Part shown: positions 7,384 to 16,103 of the stretch, one piece after another
How the letters are laid out: every line of letters starts with the position of its first letter
Numbering within the stretch: the first letter of the stretch is position 1
DNA from: Ga0077555 sp041397775
GTDB taxonomy: Bacteria > Pseudomonadota > Alphaproteobacteria > Rhizobiales > Hyphomicrobiaceae
Assembly: GCA_041397775.1 (NCBI GenBank)
Contig: JAWKWB010000006.1
Span: 124,001-188,000 of the forward strand
Length of the DNA stretch: 64,000 bases
Direction of reading: 5' to 3'
Position numbers and translations under genes: made by a program
Notes under the pieces: generated by a model
Told to the model about the DNA's origin: nothing
What the model saw: only the letters and a program-made list of their open reading frames with translations
The model's database searches: none

Positions 7384-10300
7384 ATGTCGATCGAGCGCAT
7401 CAGCGTTGGCCAGGGCGGGGAGCAGAACGGCACATCGAGCCGGAGCAGTGTCGGGCCCTCGATCAGTGCAGACGGCAGGTTCATCGTCTACGAAAGCTAT
7501 TCGGACTACCTCTTGCCGACAGATACATCGGCTGGCGCAAACAGCTACCTCGAGGTCTACCTGTTCGACAGATCGACCGGGACGACCAGCCGGATCAGCA
7601 CGACATCGGACGGCACGCGCGGCAACGGCGCGAGCTTCGACCCGACGATCACCCCCGATGGCCGCTACGTCGTGATGAAGTCGCAGGCGAGCAACATCAC
7701 CGGCGCGTCGGAGACCCACATCATCAGGAAGGATCTCCTGACAGGAGAGGTCGTCATTGCCGGGGTGGCGTATCCCGACGACAACGCGAATGGCGAGCCG
7801 TCCATTTCGGACGACGGGCGCTATCTCGGCTACCTTTCGCCGACCTTCCTGAATGTACGCTACGACATTCAAACCGGCGAAAGCCTCGTCGCCAATTCGT
7901 TTCCAGACGGGACGGTTGCGACGGGCATCAATTCCTCGAACATCAAACTGTCGCCTGACGGGCGCTATGCTGTCTTCTACAGCGACGTGCAGTTCGCCCC
8001 TGGCGATACGGGCGCATTTTTTCCCGGCAGCGTGCCGAGCTACGATATCTTCCTGAAGGATTTCGAGACCGGCAGCATCGAGCGCATTTCGAACAGCTAC
8101 GTCAATCCCGGCCAATATCCCAATCGCGACAGCAATGGCGCCGTGTTTTCCGGCAATGGCCGCTACATCGTCTACCTGACCAATGCCACCGACATCGCAC
8201 CCGGCGACACCAATCAGTTCGGAGACATCATTCGCTACGACCGCCTCACAGGCGTCAGCGAACTCGTCAGCACGACGTCGACGGGGGAAGCGGCGACAGG
8301 TCCGGGCTACGGCAGCATTACGCCTCAGATCTCGTACGATGGCCGCTTCGTGGTCTTTGAAAGCTCCGCGACGAACCTGCGCCCCAACGACACCAATGGC
8401 GTCCAGGAAATCTTCGTCAAGGACATGGTGACTGGCGCGGTCAAGCCGCTTTCGATCGCCGACGACGGCACGCAGGCCAACCACAACAGCTCCGCACCGT
8501 CGATATCCGCCGACGGGCGCTATGTGATCTTCACCTCGCAGGCGTCGAATCTCGGCCCCGAAAATCCGAACTATTCGCGAGAGATCTTCCTCGTCGACCT
8601 CGCCGAGAGCGGCTTCTGGCAGGGCGTGGAACTTACGGGCGCGCCGATCCAGGTGAACACGCAATCACAGGGGAATCAGTACAATCCCGCTGGCGTGGCG
8701 ACTTTGCCAGACGGCAGGTTCATCGTTGTCTGGAACGACACCTACGAGCAGCAGGTGAAGGCGCAGATCTTCGATGCGTCGGGAGCCAAGGTAGGCTCGG
8801 AGTACGTGATCCTGGCCGGCAGCAGCTCCGGCTACGACCCGGGGATGATAACGTTGGCGGACGGTCGGATCGTGGTCTACTCGGGCACGTCGCCGGACTT
8901 CGGGGTCATTCTCGGCCTGGATGGCCAGCCGGAGGCGTCGATAGCAAAGCAAGCCTCCGCGTCTGGGTACTATTATTCGACGGCACTCACGGGCGGTGGC
9001 TTCGTCATCGCAGCTTCGGTCGATGGATACGTGAACATCGGCATCCAAGCCTACGATGCCAACGGGAACATGGCCGGCCCACAGTTCAAGGTTCCGAGTG
9101 GGACGTTCAACGAGTTCGTGACGAAGGACATCGTCGCCCTCGGCAACGGCGGCTACGGGCTCCTTTATGATCAAGTTTCAACTGGACTGCTGTTGCAACG
9201 GTTCGACGCGAGCGGTTCTGCGGTCGGCACGACGACCCGGATCAGCAATTCGACCGCCGACATCAATTATCATTCGATGATCGATGCCGTCACGCTGCCG
9301 GATGGGCGTGCGCTCGTGGCGTGGGCGCAAGGCGGATCGATCCACGCAAGATTCTTGGCAAACGACGGAACCATGGACGGTGCCGAGTTCACCGTTGCGG
9401 CGAGTGGCGGCTGGCCGAAGCTGACGTTGACTTCGGAGGGGCGGATTGCCGTCGCCTGGAGCGCCGGCTCGTCCCTGCTCGCGCAGGTGCTGGAGCCCGA
9501 TGGCACGCCGGTTGCGCCGGCCGCGACAATGACGACCAGCCTGCGGTTAGGCTGGACGTACTTCGCCAGCGCACTTCCCAACGGGGGCGTCATCTACTCC
9601 TGGCGCGGCCAAGACAGCTCGGGCGAAGGTGCGGAAGCTCGCATCATAGGCAAAGACGGCAACGTCATCAGCGACGAACTTCTCCTCAACCCCAATGAAA
9701 CGGGGCACCAGTTCGGCGAATTCGCTGCTGCAAACTCCCAGGGGACCATCCTGGCGCTCTACAGCGACGGGAGCGGCGCGGACGGTTCGGGATGGGGGTT
9801 GTTCGCACGGACGCTATCCATCACCGGATTTGAGGCAAGCCCTCCCGCCAACCGCGCCCCCACCGACATCACGCTGTCCTCGGCAACCGTGACGACAGGT
9901 GCCGCCGTCGGCACCATCGTGGGGACGCTCGGCGCGGTCGATGCCGATACCGGCGACACGCATACGTTCACGCTCGTCGACGATCCTTCCGGCTACTTCG
10001 AGGTCGCGGGCGACCACGTGCGGGTTCGTCCCGGCGTCACATTCGATGCCGGTTCAGCCGGCAACTACGACATTCTCGTCCGCGTCACCGACGCTTCGGG
10101 CGCCAGCTACGAGGAGACGCTGACGCTATCGGTGCTGCACACCATCGGCGACGCGGGCAACGACACCCTCCAGGGCTCTACTGGGGACGACGTGCTCGCC
10201 GGGCACGGGGGGAGCGACACGCTCACGGGCGGCGCAGGTGCCGACGACTTCGTGCGCAACGGCAACGATCCGGCAGGCCAGTCCGACACCGTTACCGACT

Positions 10301-11793
10301 TCGATATCGCCAGCGGCGATCGCATCGTGTTGGGACCCGAAGGACCGGCATCGCTGATCGCCCTGTCGCGCATCTGGGGTTTCGGCGGCGGCGACTTCCA
10401 GCTGACAGGGTTGTGGAACGGGCAGACGCAGACGCTGACCCTCACGGGCGTCACATCCGGGGAACTCCTCGCCGTCAACAAATCCTACGCCTCGCCGAAC
10501 TTCGTGTTCGACACGTCGGCTACGCCGCGCGACATCACCGGCACGGCCAACGCCGACCATCTGTTCGGCGGGCGCGGCAACGACACGCTGCGCGGCGAGG
10601 GCGGCGACGACATCCTGTTCGGCGACGTGGGTGCAGATCACATGATCGGCGGCGCAGGCGGTGACACGTACTATGTCGACGACATCGGCGACACGATCGA
10701 GGAAGTGACCGGACAAGGCTACGACACCGTCATCACCAATACGACCTATGCTCTCGGTGCCGGGGTCAGCGTGGAACTGCTGCGCACGTGGGGCTCGGCC
10801 TCGACGCAGGATCTCGACCTCACCGGCAACGAGTTGAACAACACCATCGTCGGCAACAGCGGTGCCAACGTGATCGACGGGCGCGGCGGTGACGACAGCA
10901 TGTGGGGCTATGGCGGCGACGATACGTACCTCGTCGACAGCACCGGCGACACGGTGATCGAGGCCGTCGGCGGCGGCAACGATACCATCATGACGACGAT
11001 CAGCTATGCGCTCGCCAATGCCGCCGAGATCGAGACGCTGAGAGTTCACGATGCCGGGTCGAGCGACGCCATCAACCTCACCGGCAACGCTTTCGCCAAC
11101 CGGCTCGAGGGCAATGCCGGCGCCAACGCCCTGGATGGACGCAGCGGTGCCGACGTCATGCGCGGCTATGGCGGCAACGACATCTATTACGTCGACAACT
11201 TCAACGATGCGATCATCGAGGTTGCCGGCGAGGGTTACGACACTGTGATCACCGACACGACCTATGCACTCGGCGCGGGCGTCAGCGTGGAGCTGCTGCG
11301 CACGTGGGGCACGGCAACCACACAGGATCTCGATCTGACCGGCAACGAATTGTCCAACACCATCGTCGGCAACAGCGGCGTCAACGTGCTCACGGGTGGC
11401 GGCGGCGACGACCTTCTCTGGGCCTCCGGCGGGGATGACACGCTGATCGGCGGCGCGGGCCACGACACGCTGCATGGCGGTGGGGGCGCGGACACGTTCG
11501 CGTTCGTCGATCTCGCCGACGGCTTCGACACGATCCAGGATTTCGTCAGCGGCGAGGACCGGATCGCGCTCTCGTCGGCAGCATTCGGGCTGGACGCGGG
11601 CGCGCTGGCCGGTGGCGTCTTCTCGGCCGGCGACGGTCTCATGGCAACGCTGGGGTCGAGTCCCGCGCTCTACTTCGACAGTACGGGCGGCCGCCTCTAC
11701 TTCGACCAGACGGGCGGCACGACCTCGGACGCCGTAGTGATCGCGCAGCTCACGACGGGCACGCTGACCGAGGCGGACATCATCGTGATCTGA
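7384..11793 (+). CDS. Large RTX protein with two propeller-like regions and a cadherin-like domain
   Basis: 1469 aa from ATG 7384; the frame is open from GTG 7282, but the homology-like start MSIERISV begins at 7384 behind GTGGGAAAACA. Residues about 1-420 carry some seven PD40/TolB-like blades (PSISADGR, PTITPDGR, PSISDDGR, PQISYDGR). About 420-810 look like a second set of blades (LPDGRFIVVWND, LADGRIVVYSG). About 820-918 is a cadherin-like module (NRAPTDITLS). About 922-1380 hold glycine-aspartate nonapeptides of RTX type (GGAGADDF, GRGNDTLRG, GGDDTLIGGAGHDTL) that bind calcium on secretion. The acidic hydrophobic tail EADIIVI fits an uncleaved type I secretion signal. No type I exporter genes are nearby. 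Adhesin or matrix protein is the likely role, inferred from architecture. Confidence 0.85.
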   Translation: MSIERISVGQGGEQNGTSSRSSVGPSISADGRFIVYESYSDYLLPTDTSAGANSYLEVYLFDRSTGTTSRISTTSDGTRGNGASFDPTITPDGRYVVMKSQASNITGASETHIIRKDLLTGEVVIAGVAYPDDNANGEPSISDDGRYLGYLSPTFLNVRYDIQTGESLVANSFPDGTVATGINSSNIKLSPDGRYAVFYSDVQFAPGDTGAFFPGSVPSYDIFLKDFETGSIERISNSYVNPGQYPNRDSNGAVFSGNGRYIVYLTNATDIAPGDTNQFGDIIRYDRLTGVSELVSTTSTGEAATGPGYGSITPQISYDGRFVVFESSATNLRPNDTNGVQEIFVKDMVTGAVKPLSIADDGTQANHNSSAPSISADGRYVIFTSQASNLGPENPNYSREIFLVDLAESGFWQGVELTGAPIQVNTQSQGNQYNPAGVATLPDGRFIVVWNDTYEQQVKAQIFDASGAKVGSEYVILAGSSSGYDPGMITLADGRIVVYSGTSPDFGVILGLDGQPEASIAKQASASGYYYSTALTGGGFVIAASVDGYVNIGIQAYDANGNMAGPQFKVPSGTFNEFVTKDIVALGNGGYGLLYDQVSTGLLLQRFDASGSAVGTTTRISNSTADINYHSMIDAVTLPDGRALVAWAQGGSIHARFLANDGTMDGAEFTVAASGGWPKLTLTSEGRIAVAWSAGSSLLAQVLEPDGTPVAPAATMTTSLRLGWTYFASALPNGGVIYSWRGQDSSGEGAEARIIGKDGNVISDELLLNPNETGHQFGEFAAANSQGTILALYSDGSGADGSGWGLFARTLSITGFEASPPANRAPTDITLSSATVTTGAAVGTIVGTLGAVDADTGDTHTFTLVDDPSGYFEVAGDHVRVRPGVTFDAGSAGNYDILVRVTDASGASYEETLTLSVLHTIGDAGNDTLQGSTGDDVLAGHGGSDTLTGGAGADDFVRNGNDPAGQSDTVTDFDIASGDRIVLGPEGPASLIALSRIWGFGGGDFQLTGLWNGQTQTLTLTGVTSGELLAVNKSYASPNFVFDTSATPRDITGTANADHLFGGRGNDTLRGEGGDDILFGDVGADHMIGGAGGDTYYVDDIGDTIEEVTGQGYDTVITNTTYALGAGVSVELLRTWGSASTQDLDLTGNELNNTIVGNSGANVIDGRGGDDSMWGYGGDDTYLVDSTGDTVIEAVGGGNDTIMTTISYALANAAEIETLRVHDAGSSDAINLTGNAFANRLEGNAGANALDGRSGADVMRGYGGNDIYYVDNFNDAIIEVAGEGYDTVITDTTYALGAGVSVELLRTWGTATTQDLDLTGNELSNTIVGNSGVNVLTGGGGDDLLWASGGDDTLIGGAGHDTLHGGGGADTFAFVDLADGFDTIQDFVSGEDRIALSSAAFGLDAGALAGGVFSAGDGLMATLGSSPALYFDSTGGRLYFDQTGGTTSDAVVIAQLTTGTLTEADIIVI

Positions 11794-12247
11794 GCAGCGG
11801 GCGCTTCGCCGCAACCCGGCATACCGATATATCCCCGATTGCCGTGGCGTCCTGCCGCGATAGGCGTTCTGCATCCGGCCGGTTCTGCCGGATGGGGGCG
11901 TATGCCTGTGCGCGGCGTTTTGCAGGATATGCCGCGCTTGCGACTTTAGTTGCAGAAGGCGTGCCCGATCATTCTCCCAAGCGACGCGTTCGCGGCCGAA
12001 ACCGGCACGACCTGAAACATATACTTAATCATGAGTTCCCAGGTCGGCGATTTTCAAGACACATTTTAAAAAGCAGAAATATTCAGAGATGAAAAATTAG
12101 CAGATCGGGTTTCAAAATCTGCGACACGACGACGCTCAGCCGAGGCCGAACACCCTCTGCCCTCCGAACACGGGGGGGAGGCCACGCTCGCTCTGCGGCC
12201 CATCGCGGAAAACCAACGTGCGCATACCTACAGTATGGAGATTAACA
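11794..12247. other. Intergenic region with an AT-rich patch
   Basis: About 450 bp. A CATCCGGC/GCCGGATG hairpin (11872-11894) follows the RTX gene but has no T-tract. The stretch 12006-12122 is strongly AT-rich for this genome and contains a GCAGAT/ATCTGC dyad (12100-12122); it probably holds the promoter of the TadE-like gene. No gene seen. Confidence 0.5.
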
Positions 12248-12676
12248 ATGTCTCTCCGACTACACCGCATCCGCGCCAACGACTCGGGGGCATCCGCCGT
12301 CGAGTTCGCACTCGTATTGCCCGTCTTTCTTCTCATTGCCATGGGCACTGTCGTCTACGGCATCTATTTCGGCGCGGCCAACAGCGCAGCACAGCTCGCC
12401 GCAGATGCGGCGCGTGCCTCGGTCGCCGGCCTCAACGATGCCGAGCGGGCATCGATCGCACGCCAGCACGTGGCAGCGAGTGCCGGCGCCTACATGCTGA
12501 TCGACGCGACGAAGGTGTCCGTCGAGGCGGCCCCCCTCGCCTCCGACACCACGCAGTTCCGGGTCGCCATTCGCTACGACTCCGCCGAGCTGCCGATCTG
12601 GGGGCTCGCCGGCATCGTCCCGTTGCCCGCAAAGATCATCGAGCGCACGGCGACGATCAAGCGCGGCGGATTTTAG
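12248..12676 (+). CDS. TadE-like pseudopilin-family membrane protein
   Basis: 142 aa. The N-terminus has a short basic leader (MSLRLHRIRANDSG), the motif SGASAVEFALVLPVF with the conserved Glu of TadE/pseudopilins, and one TM helix to about residue 40. The remainder is a small extracytoplasmic domain. The ATG at 12248 is preferred over the upstream GTG at 12218 because GGAG (12237-12240) precedes it by 7 nt. It is followed after 20 bp by a TadG-like gene. The rest of a Tad machine (flp, cpaA-F, tadB/C) is not in the window, so it either uses a distant Tad system or acts apart from one. Confidence 0.8.
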   Translation: MSLRLHRIRANDSGASAVEFALVLPVFLLIAMGTVVYGIYFGAANSAAQLAADAARASVAGLNDAERASIARQHVAASAGAYMLIDATKVSVEAAPLASDTTQFRVAIRYDSAELPIWGLAGIVPLPAKIIERTATIKRGGF

Positions 12677-12696
12677 GTAGCCAAGGATTTCCTCCA

Positions 12697-14367
12697 ATGT
12701 TCACCTTTTCATTGAAGACGCTGTCCGATCGCCTGGGGCTGAGGGACGATCGCGGTTCGATGGCGATCATGTCGGCAGCCTTCATTACCGTCGGTCTCGG
12801 CGTCGCGGCGATCGCGGTCGACGCGGGCGCCTTGTTCACGGAGCGACGCACGCTGCAAGGCGCGACCGACCTTGCCGCCATCGCTGCCGCCTCCAACATC
12901 GACCGGGCAGAAGCGGCGGTCAACGCGACGCTCCAGGCCAACGGCGTTACCGCCTCGTTTTCCATCGAGCGCGGCCAGTACGCGCCCGATGCGAAGATAC
13001 CGGTCAACGAGCGGTTCAAGCCGGGTGTGGCGCCCTACAACGCCGTGCGCGTCAATGTCGTGAAGCCGGGACAGCTCTATTTCGCGCGCTCGTTCACCGA
13101 CAAGACTTTCGAGATCGGTGTCACCTCGACCGCTGCCAACGCGGCATTGGCCGCATTCTCGATCGGCAGCCGGCTGCTTGCCGTGCGCGACGGTATTGCC
13201 AACAAGATCCTGGGCGGCCTGACCGGCAGCGAGATCTCGCTCTCGGTCATGGATTACGAAGGCCTGGCAAAAGCCGATATCAAGCTCGCCCAGTTCACAG
13301 ACGCCCTGGCGAGCCGGCTGAACATCACTGCGGGGACCTACGACGACGTTCTCAATTCCTCGGCCTCGCTCGGCAACGTGATCAACGCTGCTGCGGACGT
13401 CACCGAGAAATCCGGGCAAACGTCCGCGACGGCGACCTTGAAGTCCTTCCTGACCCAAAGCGGCAGCCTCACCCAGACCGTTCCGTTGGACGCGCTGATC
13501 AATGCGGGTCCGTTGGGGTCCACCGCAATCGGCGATCCCGCCCCCGGCCTCGATGCCACCTTGTCGGCGCTCGACATCGTGTCGGCCGCCGCGGTGCTGG
13601 CCAACGGCACGCGGCAGGTGCAGCTCGACCTCACGGCGAGTGTGCCGGGTGTGGCGAGCCTCAAGCTCGACCTGGCCATCGGCGAACCGCCGCAGAAGTC
13701 CGCGTCGACCGCCGTGGGGCAACCATCCGCCCGCGTCCGCACGGCACAGACCCGCTTGCGGCTCACCGCCGAGGTGGGGGGCGTCGGTGCCCTGGCCGGC
13801 ATCAAGGTGCGGTTGCCGCTCTATCTCGACCTGGCCTACGGCGAAGCGCGGCTGGCCTCCATCGATTGTGCGGCCGGCGGCGAGCCCAGGGCTGTCGTTG
13901 CCGCCCGCTCGGGCGTAGCCGAACTGTGGATCGGGAACGTGAACGACAGCGCCTTCACGGATTTCTCGGGCAAACCGTCCGTGACCTTGGCGAGCTTGGT
14001 CTCGGCGCCCTTGGTCCGGATCGACGGCCAGGCCCACGTCGACGTCGGCAGCACCAGCGAGACGATGCTGGAGTTCGACAACGCCGACGTCGCCAACGGC
14101 ACGATCAAGCGCACCAGCACGCAGAATCCCGCGGAGTCGCTGGTCACGTCCCTGCTCGCGGACGCCGACCTCAAGGTCCGTCTCCCGGGACTGGGCATTG
14201 CGGCACCAGGCGCGGTCACCAAGGCACTCGCCGATACGCTGGCGCCCGTCCTGAAGCCCATCGATGCCCTTCTCACGGATCTGCTCGCCACGCTGGGCGT
14301 GCATCTGGGGGAAGCAGATGTCCGTGTCCACGGCATCCGGTGCGGCGGCGGCGCGCTGGCGGGGTGA
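12697..14367 (+). CDS. TadG-like protein (pilus assembly TadE/G family)
   Basis: 556 aa. The N-terminal DDRGSMAIMSAAFITVGLG segment (about 18-40) is the TadG-type TM with flanking charged residues, followed by ALFTERRTLQGATDLAAIAAA, the usual Tad-like pattern. The long C-terminal region is beta-rich and carries ASVPGVASLKLDLAIGEPP and a later repeat-like segment with hydrophobic alternation; no von Willebrand MIDAS is evident. This matches TadG proteins of Alphaproteobacteria with a C-terminal domain of unknown function. It lies 20 bp after the TadE-like gene and is surely cotranscribed. Start ATG 12697, behind AAGGATTTCCTCC. Confidence 0.78.
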   Translation: MFTFSLKTLSDRLGLRDDRGSMAIMSAAFITVGLGVAAIAVDAGALFTERRTLQGATDLAAIAAASNIDRAEAAVNATLQANGVTASFSIERGQYAPDAKIPVNERFKPGVAPYNAVRVNVVKPGQLYFARSFTDKTFEIGVTSTAANAALAAFSIGSRLLAVRDGIANKILGGLTGSEISLSVMDYEGLAKADIKLAQFTDALASRLNITAGTYDDVLNSSASLGNVINAAADVTEKSGQTSATATLKSFLTQSGSLTQTVPLDALINAGPLGSTAIGDPAPGLDATLSALDIVSAAAVLANGTRQVQLDLTASVPGVASLKLDLAIGEPPQKSASTAVGQPSARVRTAQTRLRLTAEVGGVGALAGIKVRLPLYLDLAYGEARLASIDCAAGGEPRAVVAARSGVAELWIGNVNDSAFTDFSGKPSVTLASLVSAPLVRIDGQAHVDVGSTSETMLEFDNADVANGTIKRTSTQNPAESLVTSLLADADLKVRLPGLGIAAPGAVTKALADTLAPVLKPIDALLTDLLATLGVHLGEADVRVHGIRCGGGALAG

Positions 14368-14672
14368 GCGGGTGCCCGTACGTTTCTCGCGTGTTGGCGT
14401 GAGTGAGTAGACTGCCGTGAGAACCTGCGCACGGCAGTGAGGCTGGATCCGGGACGCGGGAGGCGACAATCGCGCATCACCCCGGATCTGCTGCCTGCGA
14501 CTGGCTCGATAGCGCCGTCAAGCTTGGCCTTGGCGGTGTCTTCGGGCCATTTTTTTTTGGAGCGAACGCAGAAGTCGGGGCCGCTTCATTGACCGGGCGC
14601 GAATGCGCGTACCCGATAACCGTCTTTCGGCTATGCTCGCCAGGTTCAGCGACACCTGCAGCGAGGCTTGCC
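14368..14672. other. Intergenic region before the alcohol dehydrogenase
   Basis: About 300 bp. An inverted repeat CTGCCGTG (14412-14419) / CACGGCAG (14430-14437) may be the 3' hairpin of the TadG transcript, though no T-tract follows. A nine-base T run occurs near 14551-14559. The dehydrogenase frame is open from 14589, but the protein start is at 14673. Confidence 0.4.
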
Positions 14673-15839
14673 ATGCAAAGCGGAACCATGGTCTTCACCC
14701 GGATGAACCGCGTGATGTTCGGGAAAGGCGCGGCACCGTCCATCGTTGCCGAAGCGGAGCGACTGGGGGCCCGGCGCGTGTTCGTGCTGTCGGGGCGAAC
14801 GCTGAACCGGGAGACCGACGAGATCGCGAAGGTGAAAGCGGCCCTGGGCCCGCGCTTTGCCGGCGTGTTCGATCACATGCCCGCGCACTCCCCGCGCGAT
14901 GCCGTCGTGGCCTGCGCCAATGCCGCGCGGGAGGCCGGGTGCGATCTCCTCGTCACGTTCGGCGGCGGCTCAGTGACGGACGGAGGCAAGGCCGTCACGA
15001 TCTGCCTCGAGCACGACATTGGCGACATGGATGGCCTCGAACCGTTTCGCTCGGTGGTCAAGGACGGCAAGCGGCACATCCCGGACTTCCGCGCACCGAA
15101 AGTGCGCCAGATCGCGGTGCCCACCACGCTCTCGGCCGGCGAGTTCAACGCGCGTGCCGGTGTCACCGACCCGAGACTGCGCCTGAAGCAGAGCTTCCTG
15201 CATCCGGGCATCGTGCCCGAAACGGTCATCCTGGACCCGGCCGTGACCGTGCACACGCCGGAGTGGCTGTGGCTGTCGTCGGGCGTGCGCGCGGTGGATC
15301 ATGCCGTCGAGACCTATCTCTCGATCGACGCCAACGACTATACGGACGGTACCTCGCTGCAGGCGCTGCGGTCGCTGAGCCGGGGGCTTGCCGGCGTCAA
15401 GGCGGACCCCGGCGATCTCGACGCGCGGCTGCGGTGCATGATGGGGGCTTGGCTGTCGATGGTTGGCATCGTGACGGGCACGCGGCTCGGCGCCAGCCAT
15501 GCCATCGGCCATATCCTGGGCGGCTCGGCGGGCGTGCCGCATGGCCATACGTCGTGCGTGATGCTGCCGTATGTGCTCGCCTACAATTTGCCGGTCAACG
15601 CCGAGCGGCAGGCGGAGATCGCAACTGCGATGGGCCGGCCCGGTGAGCCTGCGAGCGACGTGGTCGACGGCCTGATCCGGTCGCTCGGCATGCCGCGCAC
15701 GCTGCGCGATGTGAACGTCGGCGAAGGCGACCTGCCACGCCTCGCCGAGAACTGCATGCTGGACGACTGGACGTTCTCCAATCCGCGCCGGATCACGTCG
15801 CCCGATCAGGTGATGGAGATCCTGAAATCGGCCTACTGA
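14673..15839 (+). CDS. Iron-containing alcohol dehydrogenase, maleylacetate reductase-like
   Basis: 388 aa from ATG 14673 (GCGAGG upstream). The N-terminal dinucleotide-binding half has GGGSVTDGGKAV (NAD(P) site) and VPTTLSAGEFN. The C-terminal metal-binding half has RAVDHAVE and SHAIGHILGG followed by PHGHTSCVMLP, which supply the Asp/His ligands of group III Fe-ADHs. The RAVDHAVE form is typical of the maleylacetate reductase branch. Substrate is unknown: no aromatic ring-cleavage genes are adjacent. Neighbours are a Tad gene pair upstream and the convergent glutaredoxin-selenoprotein operon downstream, 15 bp away. Confidence 0.85.
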   Translation: MQSGTMVFTRMNRVMFGKGAAPSIVAEAERLGARRVFVLSGRTLNRETDEIAKVKAALGPRFAGVFDHMPAHSPRDAVVACANAAREAGCDLLVTFGGGSVTDGGKAVTICLEHDIGDMDGLEPFRSVVKDGKRHIPDFRAPKVRQIAVPTTLSAGEFNARAGVTDPRLRLKQSFLHPGIVPETVILDPAVTVHTPEWLWLSSGVRAVDHAVETYLSIDANDYTDGTSLQALRSLSRGLAGVKADPGDLDARLRCMMGAWLSMVGIVTGTRLGASHAIGHILGGSAGVPHGHTSCVMLPYVLAYNLPVNAERQAEIATAMGRPGEPASDVVDGLIRSLGMPRTLRDVNVGEGDLPRLAENCMLDDWTFSNPRRITSPDQVMEILKSAY

Positions 15840-15854
15840 CACGCCCTCCGCCAA

Positions 15855-16103
15855 TCACAGGCCGACGAGCGTGCGCACTTTCTCCGGCGTCAGCTCGCTG
15901 CCGGCATAGAGAACGCCCCCGACCTCCAGCGCCGGCGTCGAGCGGATGCGTGCCTCGTCGAGGCGATCCTGCGCCTCCTCGTCCATCAGCAGATCGCGGA
16001 CGCGGAAGGACACACCCAAGTGCTTCAGATAGCTCTTGAGCTGTTCGCAGGGCACACACATCGGCGAGGTGTAGACGATCACCTCCGCGGGTTTCTCCGT
16101 CAT
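15855..16103 (-). CDS. Glutaredoxin-like protein (CVPC)
   Basis: 82 aa thioredoxin-fold protein. It begins TEKPAEVIVYTSP, has CVPC at residues 16-19, the cis-Pro segment STPALEV (55-61) and a helix ending TLVGL. The ATG at 16101-16103 overlaps the TGA of the upstream selenoprotein gene (ATGA, 4 nt), so the two are translationally coupled. The likely role is thiol or selenol reduction of the UxxC protein encoded just upstream; that pairing is inferred from coupling, not shown. It converges on the alcohol dehydrogenase. Confidence 0.88.
   Translation of the reverse strand: MTEKPAEVIVYTSPMCVPCEQLKSYLKHLGVSFRVRDLLMDEEAQDRLDEARIRSTPALEVGGVLYAGSELTPEKVRTLVGL

Noticed and set aside
10126..11874. 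582-residue minus-strand frame opposite the RTX repeats
   Set aside because: Composition mirrors the repetitive GC-rich coding strand; no start signal or homologous pattern.
11872..11894. Intrinsic terminator after the RTX gene
   Set aside because: The hairpin is clear but no T-tract follows, so I did not list it as a terminator.
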